Below, one piece after another: positions 34,983 to 43,614 of a stretch of 64,000 nt of DNA (position 1 is the first letter of the stretch; every line of letters starts with the position of its first letter). The position numbers and the translations under genes are program-made. The notes under the pieces are model-generated. The model worked only from the letters and a program-made list of their open reading frames with translations. It did not search any database and was not told where the DNA came from. This DNA comes from Sphingomonas naasensis. Lineage in GTDB: Bacteria; Pseudomonadota; Alphaproteobacteria; Sphingomonadales; Sphingomonadaceae. The stretch spans positions 124,001 through 188,000 of the forward strand of contig NZ_SRXU01000008.1 in assembly GCF_004792695.1 (NCBI RefSeq), given 5' to 3'.

Positions 34983-35724
34983 TCTATCGCCGCTGAACCC
35001 TGCCGAGCGCGAAGTGCTGGGCCTGCTGGCGCAGGGCCATACCGCGAAGAGCATTGCCAGCCTCACCGGCCGCTCGATCGGCTCGGTCAACGAGCGGCTG
35101 CGCGAGGCGCGGCGCAAGACCGGGGTGGGTAGCAGCCGCGAATTGGCCCGGCACTGGGCACAAGAAAATCGGGACGAGCAAATCGGAGTGGCGCCGGTGA
35201 ATACGCCCGGCACAGCCTTGCCTCCGGAAGCCGCGCCGGGTGTTGCGGGCGGCAGAGGCAAGGAGTTGCTCGTCATGATTCCGATCGCGATTACTGCCGT
35301 GCTGGCCTTCACCCTGTCGTCGCAAGATCCCCCCAAAGCGGCGCCCGATCCGCTGGTTGGCGATCTCGTTGGCTTGACCGTGGACACGCCGGCGAAGTTC
35401 TACGAGCGCCTGCGGGCCGAAACACGCGATGCCGCTTGGGCTCCCGGAACGGAGCAACAATTGAGGCTGCGGTTCGCCGCCATCACAGGCGTGGCCAAGG
35501 ATTCTCTTCGGGTAACCTGCGCCACGACAATCTGCGAGGTCGCCGGTGTGCTGGAGGGCGCAAACGCGGATGCGCTCAACCGCGTTTATCAGGAAGTGCA
35601 GGGCAGCACCCTTCGTGACGATCTCTCGCGCTTTGGTCTCGCCAGCGGTGCGATGGGTTTCGGCGGATCAGGTTCGAGCAGCGCCAGCAGCCGCTTCGTG
35701 GCGTATTGGACGCGCAAGAGCTGA
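34975..35724 (+). CDS. Membrane-anchored LuxR-type HTH protein with periplasmic domain
   Basis: 249 residues from a GTG that overlaps the dxs stop by 8 nt. Residues 5-60 form a GerE/LuxR-type HTH (NPAEREVLGLLAQGHTAKSI, then GRSIGSVNERLREARRKTG). A single membrane helix follows at 98-115 (LLVMIPIAITAVLAFTLSS). Residues 116-249 would be periplasmic and contain a Cys-x4-Cys pair (Cys182, Cys187), likely a disulfide. The layout is that of a one-component transmembrane regulator (ToxR/CadC-like in principle, but with a LuxR HTH). Target genes unknown; the RHH operon lies 67 nt downstream. Confidence 0.8.
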   Translation: MPDLSPLNPAEREVLGLLAQGHTAKSIASLTGRSIGSVNERLREARRKTGVGSSRELARHWAQENRDEQIGVAPVNTPGTALPPEAAPGVAGGRGKELLVMIPIAITAVLAFTLSSQDPPKAAPDPLVGDLVGLTVDTPAKFYERLRAETRDAAWAPGTEQQLRLRFAAITGVAKDSLRVTCATTICEVAGVLEGANADALNRVYQEVQGSTLRDDLSRFGLASGAMGFGGSGSSSASSRFVAYWTRKS

Positions 35725-35755
35725 GCCGCAACGCCGGCCCGGGCCACGATCCAAA

Positions 35756-35794
35756 TTGAAAACCGTACATGTGCATGTTATGTACATGCACATG
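35756..35794 (+). promoter_or_regulatory. Promoter plus 11-bp inverted repeat over the RHH gene start
   Basis: CATGTGCATGT (35768-35778) and ACATGCACATG (35784-35794) are perfect inverted arms around a 5-nt spacer; the last three bases are the ATG of the RHH gene. TTGAAA (35756-35761) and TATGTA (35779-35784) are 17 nt apart, like a sigma-70 promoter whose -10 box lies in the palindrome. Transcription would then start at or next to the ATG. There is no Shine-Dalgarno sequence. Confidence 0.6.
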
Positions 35795-36163
35795 GCTACA
35801 CAGCTTTCCGATCCGCGATCGAGCCGGGTGGTGGTGCTGGTTTCCTCCGCCGAAAAGCGACGGATCGCGGCCAATGCCGAGGCGGCCGACATGAGCGTCA
35901 GCGACTTCATGCGCACCGCCGCCGAACGGTACAGCGAACCGACGCCTGCCGAACAGGCGCTGATGCGCGATCTGCTGGCGCAGCTTGAGGAAGCGAATGC
36001 GCGCACCGAGGCGGCGATGACCGAGCTTGAAGCGACGCGCGCCGCCGCCAGCGCGTTCGACGAGCAGGCCTATCGCGCGAAGGTGCGCGAGGAACTGCTC
36101 GCACGGACAGATATCGACTGGAACGCCCTGTCCGCGGCGCTCGCTGGCGGCACCGCCCAATGA
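35792..36163 (+). CDS. Probable ribbon-helix-helix DNA-binding protein with coiled coil
   Basis: 123 residues. The N-terminal part (about 13-50; SSRVVVLVSSAEKRRIAANA then DMSVSDFMRTAAERY) fits a ribbon-helix-helix fold: one strand and two helices, as in MobC-like or antitoxin repressors. The rest (about 53-110) is a heptad-rich helix, probably a coiled coil. The start ATG at 35792 lies in the palindrome, consistent with self-repression; in-frame ATGs at 35780 and 35786 are also possible. The next gene overlaps its stop by 4 nt. No family assigned with certainty. Confidence 0.72.
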   Translation: MATQLSDPRSSRVVVLVSSAEKRRIAANAEAADMSVSDFMRTAAERYSEPTPAEQALMRDLLAQLEEANARTEAAMTELEATRAAASAFDEQAYRAKVREELLARTDIDWNALSAALAGGTAQ

Positions 36164-36363
36164 GCTTCTGGACCGACGCGCTCCGCGCGCTTCAGCAGGT
36201 CACGCTCCTCCAGCACAAAGTCGAGCAGGCGCTGACCACCGCGGAAGAAGCCCGGCGCCATTCGATCGAGACGCGCGAGCGGCTCATCCGGCTCGAGACG
36301 CTCATCGACCTCGCGATGAAGCGGCCGGCGTCGCCGCCCCCGCTCCAGCTTCCCGAGAGCTGA
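36160..36363 (+). CDS. Small coiled-coil protein encoded with RHH protein
   Basis: 67 residues. Almost wholly helical with heptads (LQQVTLLQHKVEQALTTAEE), then a Pro-rich tail PASPPPLQLPES. It starts within the ATGA overlap with the RHH gene, so the two are made together and probably bind each other through their helices. It does not match a known toxin by eye. Function unknown. Confidence 0.68.
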   Translation: MSFWTDALRALQQVTLLQHKVEQALTTAEEARRHSIETRERLIRLETLIDLAMKRPASPPPLQLPES

Positions 36364-36369
36364 GCCGCG

Positions 36370-37635
36370 CTATTGCCCCGGATTGCCCGGCTCCGCTGCC
36401 TTCTTTTCCGGCGGCGCGGGCGGGCGCAGCGCCGCCAGCCGCTCTGCCGCCGGCGCCAATGCGGGCAAATCGCTCACCGGCTTGTCGAGATAGAAGAACG
36501 CCACTGCCGACACGTCGTCGCTGCGATAGAAGTTGGTCCAGCCGTTCGGCAGGCCGGGATCGGTGACTTGCTTGCCCGAGCTCAGCAGCTGCTGGAAATT
36601 GGTGCGCTGGCCGGGATCGATCGTCACCGGCTTGAGCTTCGCGCCGGCGTTGAGCAGGCCGATCACCTTGTCCTTGGGCCAGCCTCCGATCTGTTGCAGG
36701 TCGACGCGCACATCGCGATCGAAGAAGATCGGATCGGGCACGTGGAAGCGATAATAGGTCCAGCGCCCGCGCGGCTCGTCGGCCACCAGCGAGCCCTGGA
36801 AGCGATTGACATAGGCGCCCTGTCCCCAGCCCGTGCCGATATAATCCTCGGTCCCGGTCCCGACGAGTGTCGCATTGGGGCCGTCGCCGTCGAGATAGAT
36901 CTTGGCCTCGCCCTCGCCCCACCAGCTCTTGCCATAAGCAGGATCGGTGAGCGTGGTGACGATCGAGCCGAGGAAGCGCCCCTTGCCCGTGACGCGCGGC
37001 AGCACCTGGAAATCGCGTCCGAGCGCGGTCGCGCGGGTGCGGCTCCAGTAAGCGTGGAGATAGAGCGCGTCCTTCGGCGGCGCTGCCATCTCACGATAGT
37101 TGACGTCCCAGAAGATCAGGTTGAGCTGCTTGCCCGATTCATTGGTGACGACCACGCGCGCGCCCTTGCGGAACGGCATCGGCAGATAAGATACATAGGA
37201 GCGCCCTTCCGGGCTCGCGACCAGCGCGGTCTCCATCGGTACCAGCGCGCCTGCGCCCGCGCCGAAAAAGTCGCCGAGGGGCACCGACACCGCCGGCTTC
37301 GCAGCGCCGTCCCAGTAGATGTCGAGCCGCAGGCCGCGGAGCATCTCGGGCGAGCGATCCTCGGTGGTGATCCACATTCGGTCGATGATCCCGGCGCCGC
37401 GCATGTCGGCGAGGGTGATCGAGGCGCCCGCCGGCAGTGTGTCGAAGGCATGGCCCTTGCCACCACGATTCTCCCGGCCGCCCGCGCCCCGTGCCGCCTC
37501 GCGATTCTCGGGGCTCGCCCAGCGCGGCCGCCCGTCCTGCTGAAAGCGATAGAGCGTCCCATCCTGATCCTGCGCCGCGGCATGCGCGCTGACGGCGACG
37601 AGCAGCGCCAGACCGGCGTAGCGAAGGATTTGCAT
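36370..37635 (-). CDS. Secreted GH172 (DUF2961) glycoside hydrolase
   Basis: 421 residues, signal peptide 1-21. DUF2961 fold with the acidic motifs WWGEGEAKIYLDGD and GTGTEDYIGTGWGQG, which in the fructofuranosidase-type founders of GH172 hold the catalytic glutamates. The N-terminal half has FDTLPAGASITLADMRGAG. Probably cleaves a furanoside or related sugar in the periplasm; the substrate is open. The C-terminal 30 residues are a Pro/Ala-rich tail. GGGAGAG lies before the ATG. Its stop lies 6 nt past the end of the small coiled-coil gene. Confidence 0.9.
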   Translation of the reverse strand: MQILRYAGLALLVAVSAHAAAQDQDGTLYRFQQDGRPRWASPENREAARGAGGRENRGGKGHAFDTLPAGASITLADMRGAGIIDRMWITTEDRSPEMLRGLRLDIYWDGAAKPAVSVPLGDFFGAGAGALVPMETALVASPEGRSYVSYLPMPFRKGARVVVTNESGKQLNLIFWDVNYREMAAPPKDALYLHAYWSRTRATALGRDFQVLPRVTGKGRFLGSIVTTLTDPAYGKSWWGEGEAKIYLDGDGPNATLVGTGTEDYIGTGWGQGAYVNRFQGSLVADEPRGRWTYYRFHVPDPIFFDRDVRVDLQQIGGWPKDKVIGLLNAGAKLKPVTIDPGQRTNFQQLLSSGKQVTDPGLPNGWTNFYRSDDVSAVAFFYLDKPVSDLPALAPAAERLAALRPPAPPEKKAAEPGNPGQ

Positions 37636-37758
37636 CGCACTCTCCCGACATTCTATTTATCAGATCATTCTTACATATCGATCCAGCTTGGTCGAGCCAG
37701 ACCCGCGCGGATGCTGGCTTTTGACCAAGGCAGCGCCTAAACCACTGCGGTGCTCCAG

Positions 37759-38778
37759 ATGACCTCCGCCACCGCCCGTCCCCGCACTCTCGCCGCATGG
37801 CTGTTCTTCGTGGCCGCACTGATCGTCGCGATGGTGGTGATCGGGGGTATCACCCGGCTCACCGAGTCCGGTCTGTCGATCACCCAGTGGAAGCCGATCT
37901 CGGGGATCGTCCCGCCGCTCAACGACGCACAGTGGCAGGCCGAATTCGCCAATTACCGGCGCATCCCCGAATATCAGCAGCTCAACCAGGGCATGACGCT
38001 CGCCGGGTTCAAGGCGATCTTCTTCTGGGAATATCTCCACCGCCTGCTCGGCCGGCTGATCGGCCTTGCTTTCGCGCTGCCGCTGCTCTGGTTCGCGCTG
38101 CGCCGGCGGATCCCGCACGGCTATGGCTGGCGGCTGGTCGCGCTGCTCGCGCTCGGCGGACTGCAGGGCGCGATCGGCTGGTGGATGGTCCAGTCGGGGC
38201 TCAGCGTGCGCACCGATGTCAGCCATGTCCGGCTCGCGGTGCATCTGCTCGTCGCCCTGTTCACGCTCGCCGGGATCGTCTGGACCGCGCTCGATCTGCG
38301 CGCGCTCGCCCGCAATCCGCAGGCGCGTCCGGCCCGGCTGACCGGGCTCGGTCTGCTCGCCGGGGCGATCCTGTTCGTGCAGTTGCTGTTCGGCGCGCTG
38401 GTCGCCGGGCTGAACGCCGGGCTGGTGACCGATCAGTGGCCGCTGATGAACGGCCGTTTCTTCCCCGGCGCCACCGTCGCGGGCCGGCCCGTCCTCGATG
38501 CCTTGTTCAACGATCCGGCGATCGTCCATTTCGTCCATCGCTGGTGGGCCTGGATCGTCGTCGCCCTGCTGGTCGTGCTCGCGCGCGCCGCCCGGCGGAT
38601 CGATCGCCGCGCCTCGGTCGCGATCCACAGCGCGTTCGGGCTGCAGATCCTGCTCGGCATCGCCACGGTGATGAGCGGAATGAACCTCACGCTCGCCGCG
38701 CTGCACCAGCTCACCGGCGCGCTGCTCGTCATCGCCACGACCTGGGGCATGCACGTGATCGGCAGCCGGCGCGGATGA
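37759..38778 (+). CDS. ctaA: Heme A synthase (COX15/CtaA)
   Basis: 339 residues, eight membrane helices. Heme-binding histidines in the expected order: FFWEYLHRLLGR, TDVSHVRLAVHL, FVHRWWAW and ALHQLTG. Hydroxylates heme O to heme A for cytochrome aa3 oxidase. The ATG at 37759 is preferred to a GTG three codons upstream. Overlaps cutA by 4 nt. The ctaA upstream of rplM-rpsI order is common in sphingomonads. Confidence 0.94.
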   Translation: MTSATARPRTLAAWLFFVAALIVAMVVIGGITRLTESGLSITQWKPISGIVPPLNDAQWQAEFANYRRIPEYQQLNQGMTLAGFKAIFFWEYLHRLLGRLIGLAFALPLLWFALRRRIPHGYGWRLVALLALGGLQGAIGWWMVQSGLSVRTDVSHVRLAVHLLVALFTLAGIVWTALDLRALARNPQARPARLTGLGLLAGAILFVQLLFGALVAGLNAGLVTDQWPLMNGRFFPGATVAGRPVLDALFNDPAIVHFVHRWWAWIVVALLVVLARAARRIDRRASVAIHSAFGLQILLGIATVMSGMNLTLAALHQLTGALLVIATTWGMHVIGSRRG

Positions 38779-39089
38779 GCGACGTCGCGATTCTCTACGC
38801 GACCTTCCCCAGCCGCGGCGATGCCGAGAGCGTCGCCGAAACCGTCCTCGCCGACCGCCTCGCAGCCTGCGCGAACATCCTCACGCCCTGCACCTCGATC
38901 TATCGCTGGCAGGGCGCGATCGCGCGCAGCGACGAGGTCCCCGCCCTGTTCAAGACGACGCCGCAGCTGGCCGAGCGGCTGCGCGCACGGATCGAGGCGC
39001 TCCATCCCTATGACCTCCCGGTGGTCGCGCTATGGCCGGCGGCCGCGGCAGTCGCGGTGAGCGACTGGGTCGCGCGCGAGACCGGCTGA
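38775..39089 (+). CDS. cutA: Divalent-cation tolerance protein CutA
   Basis: 104 residues, standard size. CutA1 ferredoxin-like fold with LADRLAACANILTPCTSIYRW, EVPALFKTT and HPYDLPVV. Cytosolic trimer; its link with copper tolerance is old and uncertain, and its structure resembles PII proteins. Overlaps ctaA at the start and the next gene by 1 nt at the end. Confidence 0.95.
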   Translation: MSDVAILYATFPSRGDAESVAETVLADRLAACANILTPCTSIYRWQGAIARSDEVPALFKTTPQLAERLRARIEALHPYDLPVVALWPAAAAVAVSDWVARETG

Positions 39090-39937
39090 TGCTCGTCGCC
39101 GCGCTCCTGCTCCAGGCGAGCGTCGCGGCCCCGGCCTTCGCCCCGCCGCTCGATGCGCCGCTGCGCATCGTCAGCGAGCGCACCGAGAGCGCGCAGGGCG
39201 AGCGCCAATACCGGCTCGAGCGGCTGGTGCGCTTCAGCCGCGAGGGCGCAGGCTTTCGCGCCGAAGCCGTCCTCGTCCGCCAGAGCAGCGCCGCGCCCGA
39301 GGCACTCGGCAGCCTCGTCGAGCGCGGGCTCGCGGCGCTCGCCGGGCGCATCGTGGTGCTGCACCTCGACGCCAGCGGCACCGTCGTCTCGGTCGACGAC
39401 ATGACCGCATTGTGGGACCAGCTCTGCCAGGGCATTGCCGCGGCCGCCGCGAGCCGCAGCCCCCTCGCGCCCGGAGAAGCCGATGGCCTCGCCGCCAGGC
39501 TGGTCGGCCCGCTCCGCGCGCTTCCCGCCGAACGTCAGCGCGCGCTGCTCGCCACGCTCGTCACCGCCGCGATCATGACCGACGCGTGGGATCCCGCCGG
39601 CGCCGCCGCGCCGGTCCGCCTGCCGGGCGTCTCGCCGTTCGGCACGCCGGTGACGCTCGCCGGCACCCGCAGCACCGAAGCCGCCGCGGCCGGGCTGTTG
39701 CGGGTGCGCACGCGCGCCTCGGCCGAGGTCGCGCTCCCCGCCCAGGGCGCCGCGCCGGCGCGCAGCGGCACGGTCGCGCTCGATCGTCACCGCGTCTTCG
39801 ATCCGCGCACCGGCATGCTCGCCGACGCGATCGACACGGTGCGCAACACCAGCGGCGCCGGCGCCGCGGCGCGCGAGACGGTGATCGTCACGCATGTCCG
39901 CATCGAGCCCGGTGACGTCGCCGCCTGGCCTCGCTAG
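39089..39937 (+). CDS. Secreted orphan protein after cutA
   Basis: 282 residues, not recognised. A short signal peptide (1-17, MLVAALLLQASVAAPAFA) is followed by an alpha/beta protein; the second half has a pattern seen in conserved 'DUF' proteins (GTRSTEAAAAGLLRVRTRASAEV, here cut to two parts) but I cannot name the family. No cysteine except one in the middle (WDQLCQG). Starts in the TGATG overlap with cutA. Confidence 0.7.
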   Translation: MLVAALLLQASVAAPAFAPPLDAPLRIVSERTESAQGERQYRLERLVRFSREGAGFRAEAVLVRQSSAAPEALGSLVERGLAALAGRIVVLHLDASGTVVSVDDMTALWDQLCQGIAAAAASRSPLAPGEADGLAARLVGPLRALPAERQRALLATLVTAAIMTDAWDPAGAAAPVRLPGVSPFGTPVTLAGTRSTEAAAAGLLRVRTRASAEVALPAQGAAPARSGTVALDRHRVFDPRTGMLADAIDTVRNTSGAGAAARETVIVTHVRIEPGDVAAWPR

Positions 39938-40074
39938 CGCCATGGTATCATAATACCCGTCAGCAAAGCCCCCGATTTGCTTGACTTTCGCGAGGCTCTC
40001 AGCCAAATGCCCGCTCGACCGCGCTGGCCGCAAGGCTGGCGCGCTTGCGTTTCATACTCGAAAGGTCACAGGCC

Positions 40075-40554
40075 ATGAAGGCGCTGATGAAGACCACCAA
40101 GTCGGTGAAGCCGGCCGAGGTGGAGAAGAAGTGGCATCTCGTCGATGCCGAAGGCCTCGTGGTCGGTCGCGCTGCGACGATCATCGCCAATGTGCTGCGC
40201 GGCAAGCACAAGACCAGCTTCACCCCGCACGTCGATTGCGGTGATAATGTCGTCGTGATCAACGCCGACAAGATCCGCTTCACCGGCAAGAAGCTGGGCC
40301 AGAAGGTCTATTACAAGCACACCGGCTATGCCGGCGGCATCAAGGAAATCACCGCGGGCAAGGTGCTCGAGGGTCGTTTCCCCGAGCGCGTGCTCGAAAA
40401 GGCCGTTGAGCGCATGATCCCGCGCGGCCCGCTCGGCCGTCAGCAGATGCGCAACCTGCGCATCTTCGCCGGTTCGGAGCATCCGCACGCCGCGCAGAAC
40501 CCCGAAGTCCTCGACATCGCGTCGATGAACCGCAAGAACAAGGTGGGCGCATAA
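40075..40554 (+). CDS. rplM: 50S ribosomal protein L13
   Basis: 159 residues. L13 signatures WHLVDAEGLVVGRAATIIA, GDNVVVINADKIRFTGKK and RMIPRGPLGRQQMRNLRIF. Start at the ATG 9 nt after AAAGG, giving MKALMKTTKS; an ATG four codons later is the other candidate. TTGACT at 39981-39986 may be the -35 box of the operon, but the -10 is weak. Overlaps rpsI by 1 nt. Confidence 0.97.
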   Translation: MKALMKTTKSVKPAEVEKKWHLVDAEGLVVGRAATIIANVLRGKHKTSFTPHVDCGDNVVVINADKIRFTGKKLGQKVYYKHTGYAGGIKEITAGKVLEGRFPERVLEKAVERMIPRGPLGRQQMRNLRIFAGSEHPHAAQNPEVLDIASMNRKNKVGA

Positions 40555-41093
40555 TGTCCGACAACCGCCAGTCCCTCTCCGATCTCGGCTCGATCGCCGC
40601 CGGTGAAGCGCCCGCGGGCGTTCCGGCCAGCGCCGACGAGTATCTCAGCGCCCCGGCCGCTCCGGTCGTGTCGAACACCCCGCTCCGCGCGCAGGAGATC
40701 GACAAGCTCGGCCGCGCCTATGCGACCGGCCGCCGCAAGGACGCCGTCGCCCGCGTGTGGCTCAAGCCGGGCACCGGCAAGATCACGATCAACGGTCGCG
40801 ATCAGGAAGTCTATTTCGCGCGTCCGACGCTGCGCCTCGTCATCAACCAGCCGTTCGGCGTCGCCGAGCGCGAGGGCCAGTATGACGTGGTCTGCACCGT
40901 CAAGGGCGGCGGGCTTTCGGGCCAGGCCGGCGCCGTCAAGCACGGCATCAGCCAGGCGCTGACCCGCTACGAGCCGGTGCTCCGCGCCCCGGTCAAGGCG
41001 GCAGGCTTCCTGACCCGCGACAGCCGCACCGTCGAGCGCAAGAAGTACGGCAAGGCCAAGGCCCGCCGCAGCTTCCAGTTCTCGAAGCGCTAA
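40554..41093 (+). CDS. rpsI: 30S ribosomal protein S9 with long N-terminal extension
   Basis: 179 residues against about 130 in E. coli. The S9 core starts near residue 58 (YATGRRKDAVARVWLKPGTG) and ends FSKR, the C-terminal tail that reaches the P-site tRNA. The first 55 residues are a Ser/Ala/Pro-rich, acidic extension, known from alphaproteobacterial S9 proteins and of no settled function. Followed by a strong terminator. Confidence 0.96.
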   Translation: MSDNRQSLSDLGSIAAGEAPAGVPASADEYLSAPAAPVVSNTPLRAQEIDKLGRAYATGRRKDAVARVWLKPGTGKITINGRDQEVYFARPTLRLVINQPFGVAEREGQYDVVCTVKGGGLSGQAGAVKHGISQALTRYEPVLRAPVKAAGFLTRDSRTVERKKYGKAKARRSFQFSKR

Positions 41094-41113
41094 GCGGTCC
41101 TTCACAGGCAACG

Positions 41114-41144
41114 AAAGGGCGGTCCGGCAACGGGCCGCCCTTTT
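41114..41144 (+). terminator. Intrinsic terminator after rpsI
   Basis: A 13-bp stem (AAAGGGCGGTCCG against CGGGCCGCCCTTT, one G-U pair) with a GCAA tetraloop and a run of four T, 21 nt after the stop. Confidence 0.92.
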
Positions 41145-41245
41145 CGTTTGCGCCGTTCGCCACCCGATCCCGGACATTCCGGGCCGCAAGAGGGTGCCAA
41201 GGGCTGCCATCCCCTTCGGATCGCCTGCCCGTGACACAGCGGCGC

Positions 41246-41632
41246 CTAAGCGGGCACAGGGTCTGTCGACCAGAGGAACGGTATCGAGCCGAGGACAAAG
41301 CCCAGCAATGCGGTTTGCAGGAGCAAAGCGATTGCCAGGTCAGGTACGCCCAAGCTCAGCCAGGCAAATATATTGGCGGAAACATCGGTGATCATGACGG
41401 CGACCGCCAGCGTCAGCCCCGCGCGACGCCGGCCAGATGCGATGAGGACGACCACGAGGGCGTCAAGGATGAGGAGCGACGTCCAGAAAGCTTCCAGCAG
41501 GGGTGGCCCCCAAGCATAAGGGCGCCATCCTCTCGCGTGGAAATCGCGGGCATGGCTCAGCGCGCCGATGCTGAAGCAGGCCATGTAGATCGCCAGAACG
41601 ATCCGCGCCTGATAGTTGGGCCTCTGCTTCAT
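41246..41632 (-). CDS. Small four-helix membrane protein
   Basis: 128 residues from ATG giving MKQRPNYQARIV; an in-frame ATG four codons upstream is also possible, and there is no decisive Shine-Dalgarno sequence. Four hydrophobic helices (about 9-28, 45-67, 71-94, 98-122). No family named. It stands alone between the rpsI terminator and the DUF1800 gene, in opposite direction to both. Confidence 0.7.
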   Translation of the reverse strand: MKQRPNYQARIVLAIYMACFSIGALSHARDFHARGWRPYAWGPPLLEAFWTSLLILDALVVVLIASGRRRAGLTLAVAVMITDVSANIFAWLSLGVPDLAIALLLQTALLGFVLGSIPFLWSTDPVPA

Positions 41633-41887
41633 ATCGCCCGGCATAGCTCGGCTGTCGTCCGCTCTCCAGTTGTCCCGGCTGACCGCCCCCTGGCGTCGAA
41701 CCCTGCGGCTTCGGACATTCGCCGCCACCTTGCCGGACTCCACCGGGTGGCCTCAGGCTCCCGCCTCGGGCCCCGACCGAATATGCCGGCGCGCAGATTC
41801 GCGCCCCGCGCCCCTCTCCCTAAAATTTTCTTAGCCATTCCTGTAAGTTGCCGGATCACCCTCTATGTTTATGCATAGGAGTGCAGG

Positions 41888-43603
41888 TTGCGCGCGCGCG
41901 CAGCGGCGGGGGATCATCCAGTGTTCAGAGCAGGCGTATCGACTGCGCTCGGCGTAGCGCTTCTCACCATGCTGTCCGCATGCGACGGCGGCGGTGGCGC
42001 CGGCGGCGGCGGTTCCGCCGGCGGCGGCGTGGTATCGGTTACCCCCGCCCCGGCGCCCGCCCCGAGCTTCACCGAAGCCGATGCCGCGCGCTTCGCCAAG
42101 CAGGCGAGCTTCGGCCCGACTCCCGCGCTGGTCGCGCGGATCAAGGGGCTCGGCGTCAGTGCCTGGCTCGACGAGCAGTTCGCCGCCACCGGCAGCACCT
42201 ATGCCGATCTCGCCGTCGAGGTGCGTCGCGATTTCTGCACCAGCGGCGACACCGTCTGCGCGCGTCAGCATTTCTCGCGCGTCCCCGCCGCGTCGCGCTT
42301 CTACGCCGATGCGGTGATGGCCCCCGATCAGTTGCGCCAGCGCGTCGCCTTCGCGCTCGGCCAGATGATCGTCGCCTCGGAAGCCGAAGTGAATTCGGCT
42401 GCGGGTATCGCCGCGTTCAACCAGATCTTCCTCGACAACGCCTTCGGCAATTTCCGCGACGTCCTCGCCCGGGTGACGATGCTCGGTTACATGGGCGACT
42501 ATCTCGACATGGCCGACAGCAACAAGTCGGCGCCGTCGGAGAATTATGCCCGCGAATTGCTCCAGCTCTTCTCGATGGGCCCCGACCAGCTCAACATGGA
42601 CGGCACGCCCAAGCTCGACGGCACCGGCGTGCGCCAGCCCAACTACACTCCCGAAGACATCCGCGGCGTCGCGCGCGCGCTCACCGGCTGGACCTATGCC
42701 CGGGTCGGCGGCGCGGCGATCACCGATGGCAATGCCCGCGACTATTCGGCGCCGATGATTCCAGTGGCGAACCGCTATGACAGCACCGCAAAGGCGTTTC
42801 TCGGCACCAATGTCGCCGCCGGCGCGACGCAGGAGGCGAGCGTCGCCGCGGTGGTCGACGCGGCGTTCAACAACGCCTCGACCGCGCCCTTCGTGTCGAA
42901 ATTCCTGATCGCCCATCTCGTCACGCCCAACCCGACCCCGGCCTATGTCGGCCGCGTCTCGGCGGTGTTCGCCAACAATGGCAGCGGCGTGCGCGGCGAT
43001 CTCAAGGCCGTGGTCCGCGCGATCCTGACCGACGCCGAGGCGCGCAATGCCCCCGGCGCCGCCGCGGGCAAGGTCAAGGAGCCGGTGCTGCTGATGACCG
43101 GCCTCGCCCGCGTCATCGGCTTCACCACCGATGGCTATGCCTTCGTCAACCGCGACACCAGCCTCGCCCAGCCGGTGATGCGCGCGCCGTCGGTGTTCAA
43201 CTTCTACCCGCAGGATTATCCGCTGCCCGGCAGCACCACGCTGCGCAGCCCTGCGTCGAAGCTGCTCAACACCTCGAACGTGCTGCGCTGGCACAATTTC
43301 GTCTATGACTGGACCGTCGGCGGCGATGCCACGCGATCCGAATATACCGTCAGTTCGGGCCTGCCCGGCTCGTCGCTCACCCAGCCGCTGTGGAGCGATT
43401 GGGAAGCGCTGGATCTCGACGCGGTGGTCGCCCGGATCGATCTGCTGATGTTCGCCGGCACGCTGACCCAGCCGCAAAAGGATGCGCTCAAGGCCGCGGG
43501 TGCTGCGATCACCAACGCCGATCCGGCGGTGCAGGCCCGCAAGCGCGCCCAGATGATGCTCTATGCCGCGGGGTCGAGCCCGCTCTTCCTCGTCGATCGC
43601 TGA
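41888..43603 (+). CDS. DUF1800 lipoprotein
   Basis: 571 residues from TTG (AGGAG 5 nt upstream); a GTG at 41921, with GGGGG before it, gives a shorter N-terminus of the same signal peptide. The lipobox LLTMLSAC shows a lipoprotein; a Gly/Pro linker follows. The DUF1800 domain has FAKQASFGPT, FSRVPAASRF, YARELLQLFSMGPDQLNMDG and a late RAPSVFNFYPQDYP. Together with the DUF1501 gene 11 nt downstream this is a widespread envelope pair of unknown function. No active site is known. Confidence 0.9.
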   Translation: MRARAAAGDHPVFRAGVSTALGVALLTMLSACDGGGGAGGGGSAGGGVVSVTPAPAPAPSFTEADAARFAKQASFGPTPALVARIKGLGVSAWLDEQFAATGSTYADLAVEVRRDFCTSGDTVCARQHFSRVPAASRFYADAVMAPDQLRQRVAFALGQMIVASEAEVNSAAGIAAFNQIFLDNAFGNFRDVLARVTMLGYMGDYLDMADSNKSAPSENYARELLQLFSMGPDQLNMDGTPKLDGTGVRQPNYTPEDIRGVARALTGWTYARVGGAAITDGNARDYSAPMIPVANRYDSTAKAFLGTNVAAGATQEASVAAVVDAAFNNASTAPFVSKFLIAHLVTPNPTPAYVGRVSAVFANNGSGVRGDLKAVVRAILTDAEARNAPGAAAGKVKEPVLLMTGLARVIGFTTDGYAFVNRDTSLAQPVMRAPSVFNFYPQDYPLPGSTTLRSPASKLLNTSNVLRWHNFVYDWTVGGDATRSEYTVSSGLPGSSLTQPLWSDWEALDLDAVVARIDLLMFAGTLTQPQKDALKAAGAAITNADPAVQARKRAQMMLYAAGSSPLFLVDR

Positions 43604-43614
43604 GGGAAACCCGA

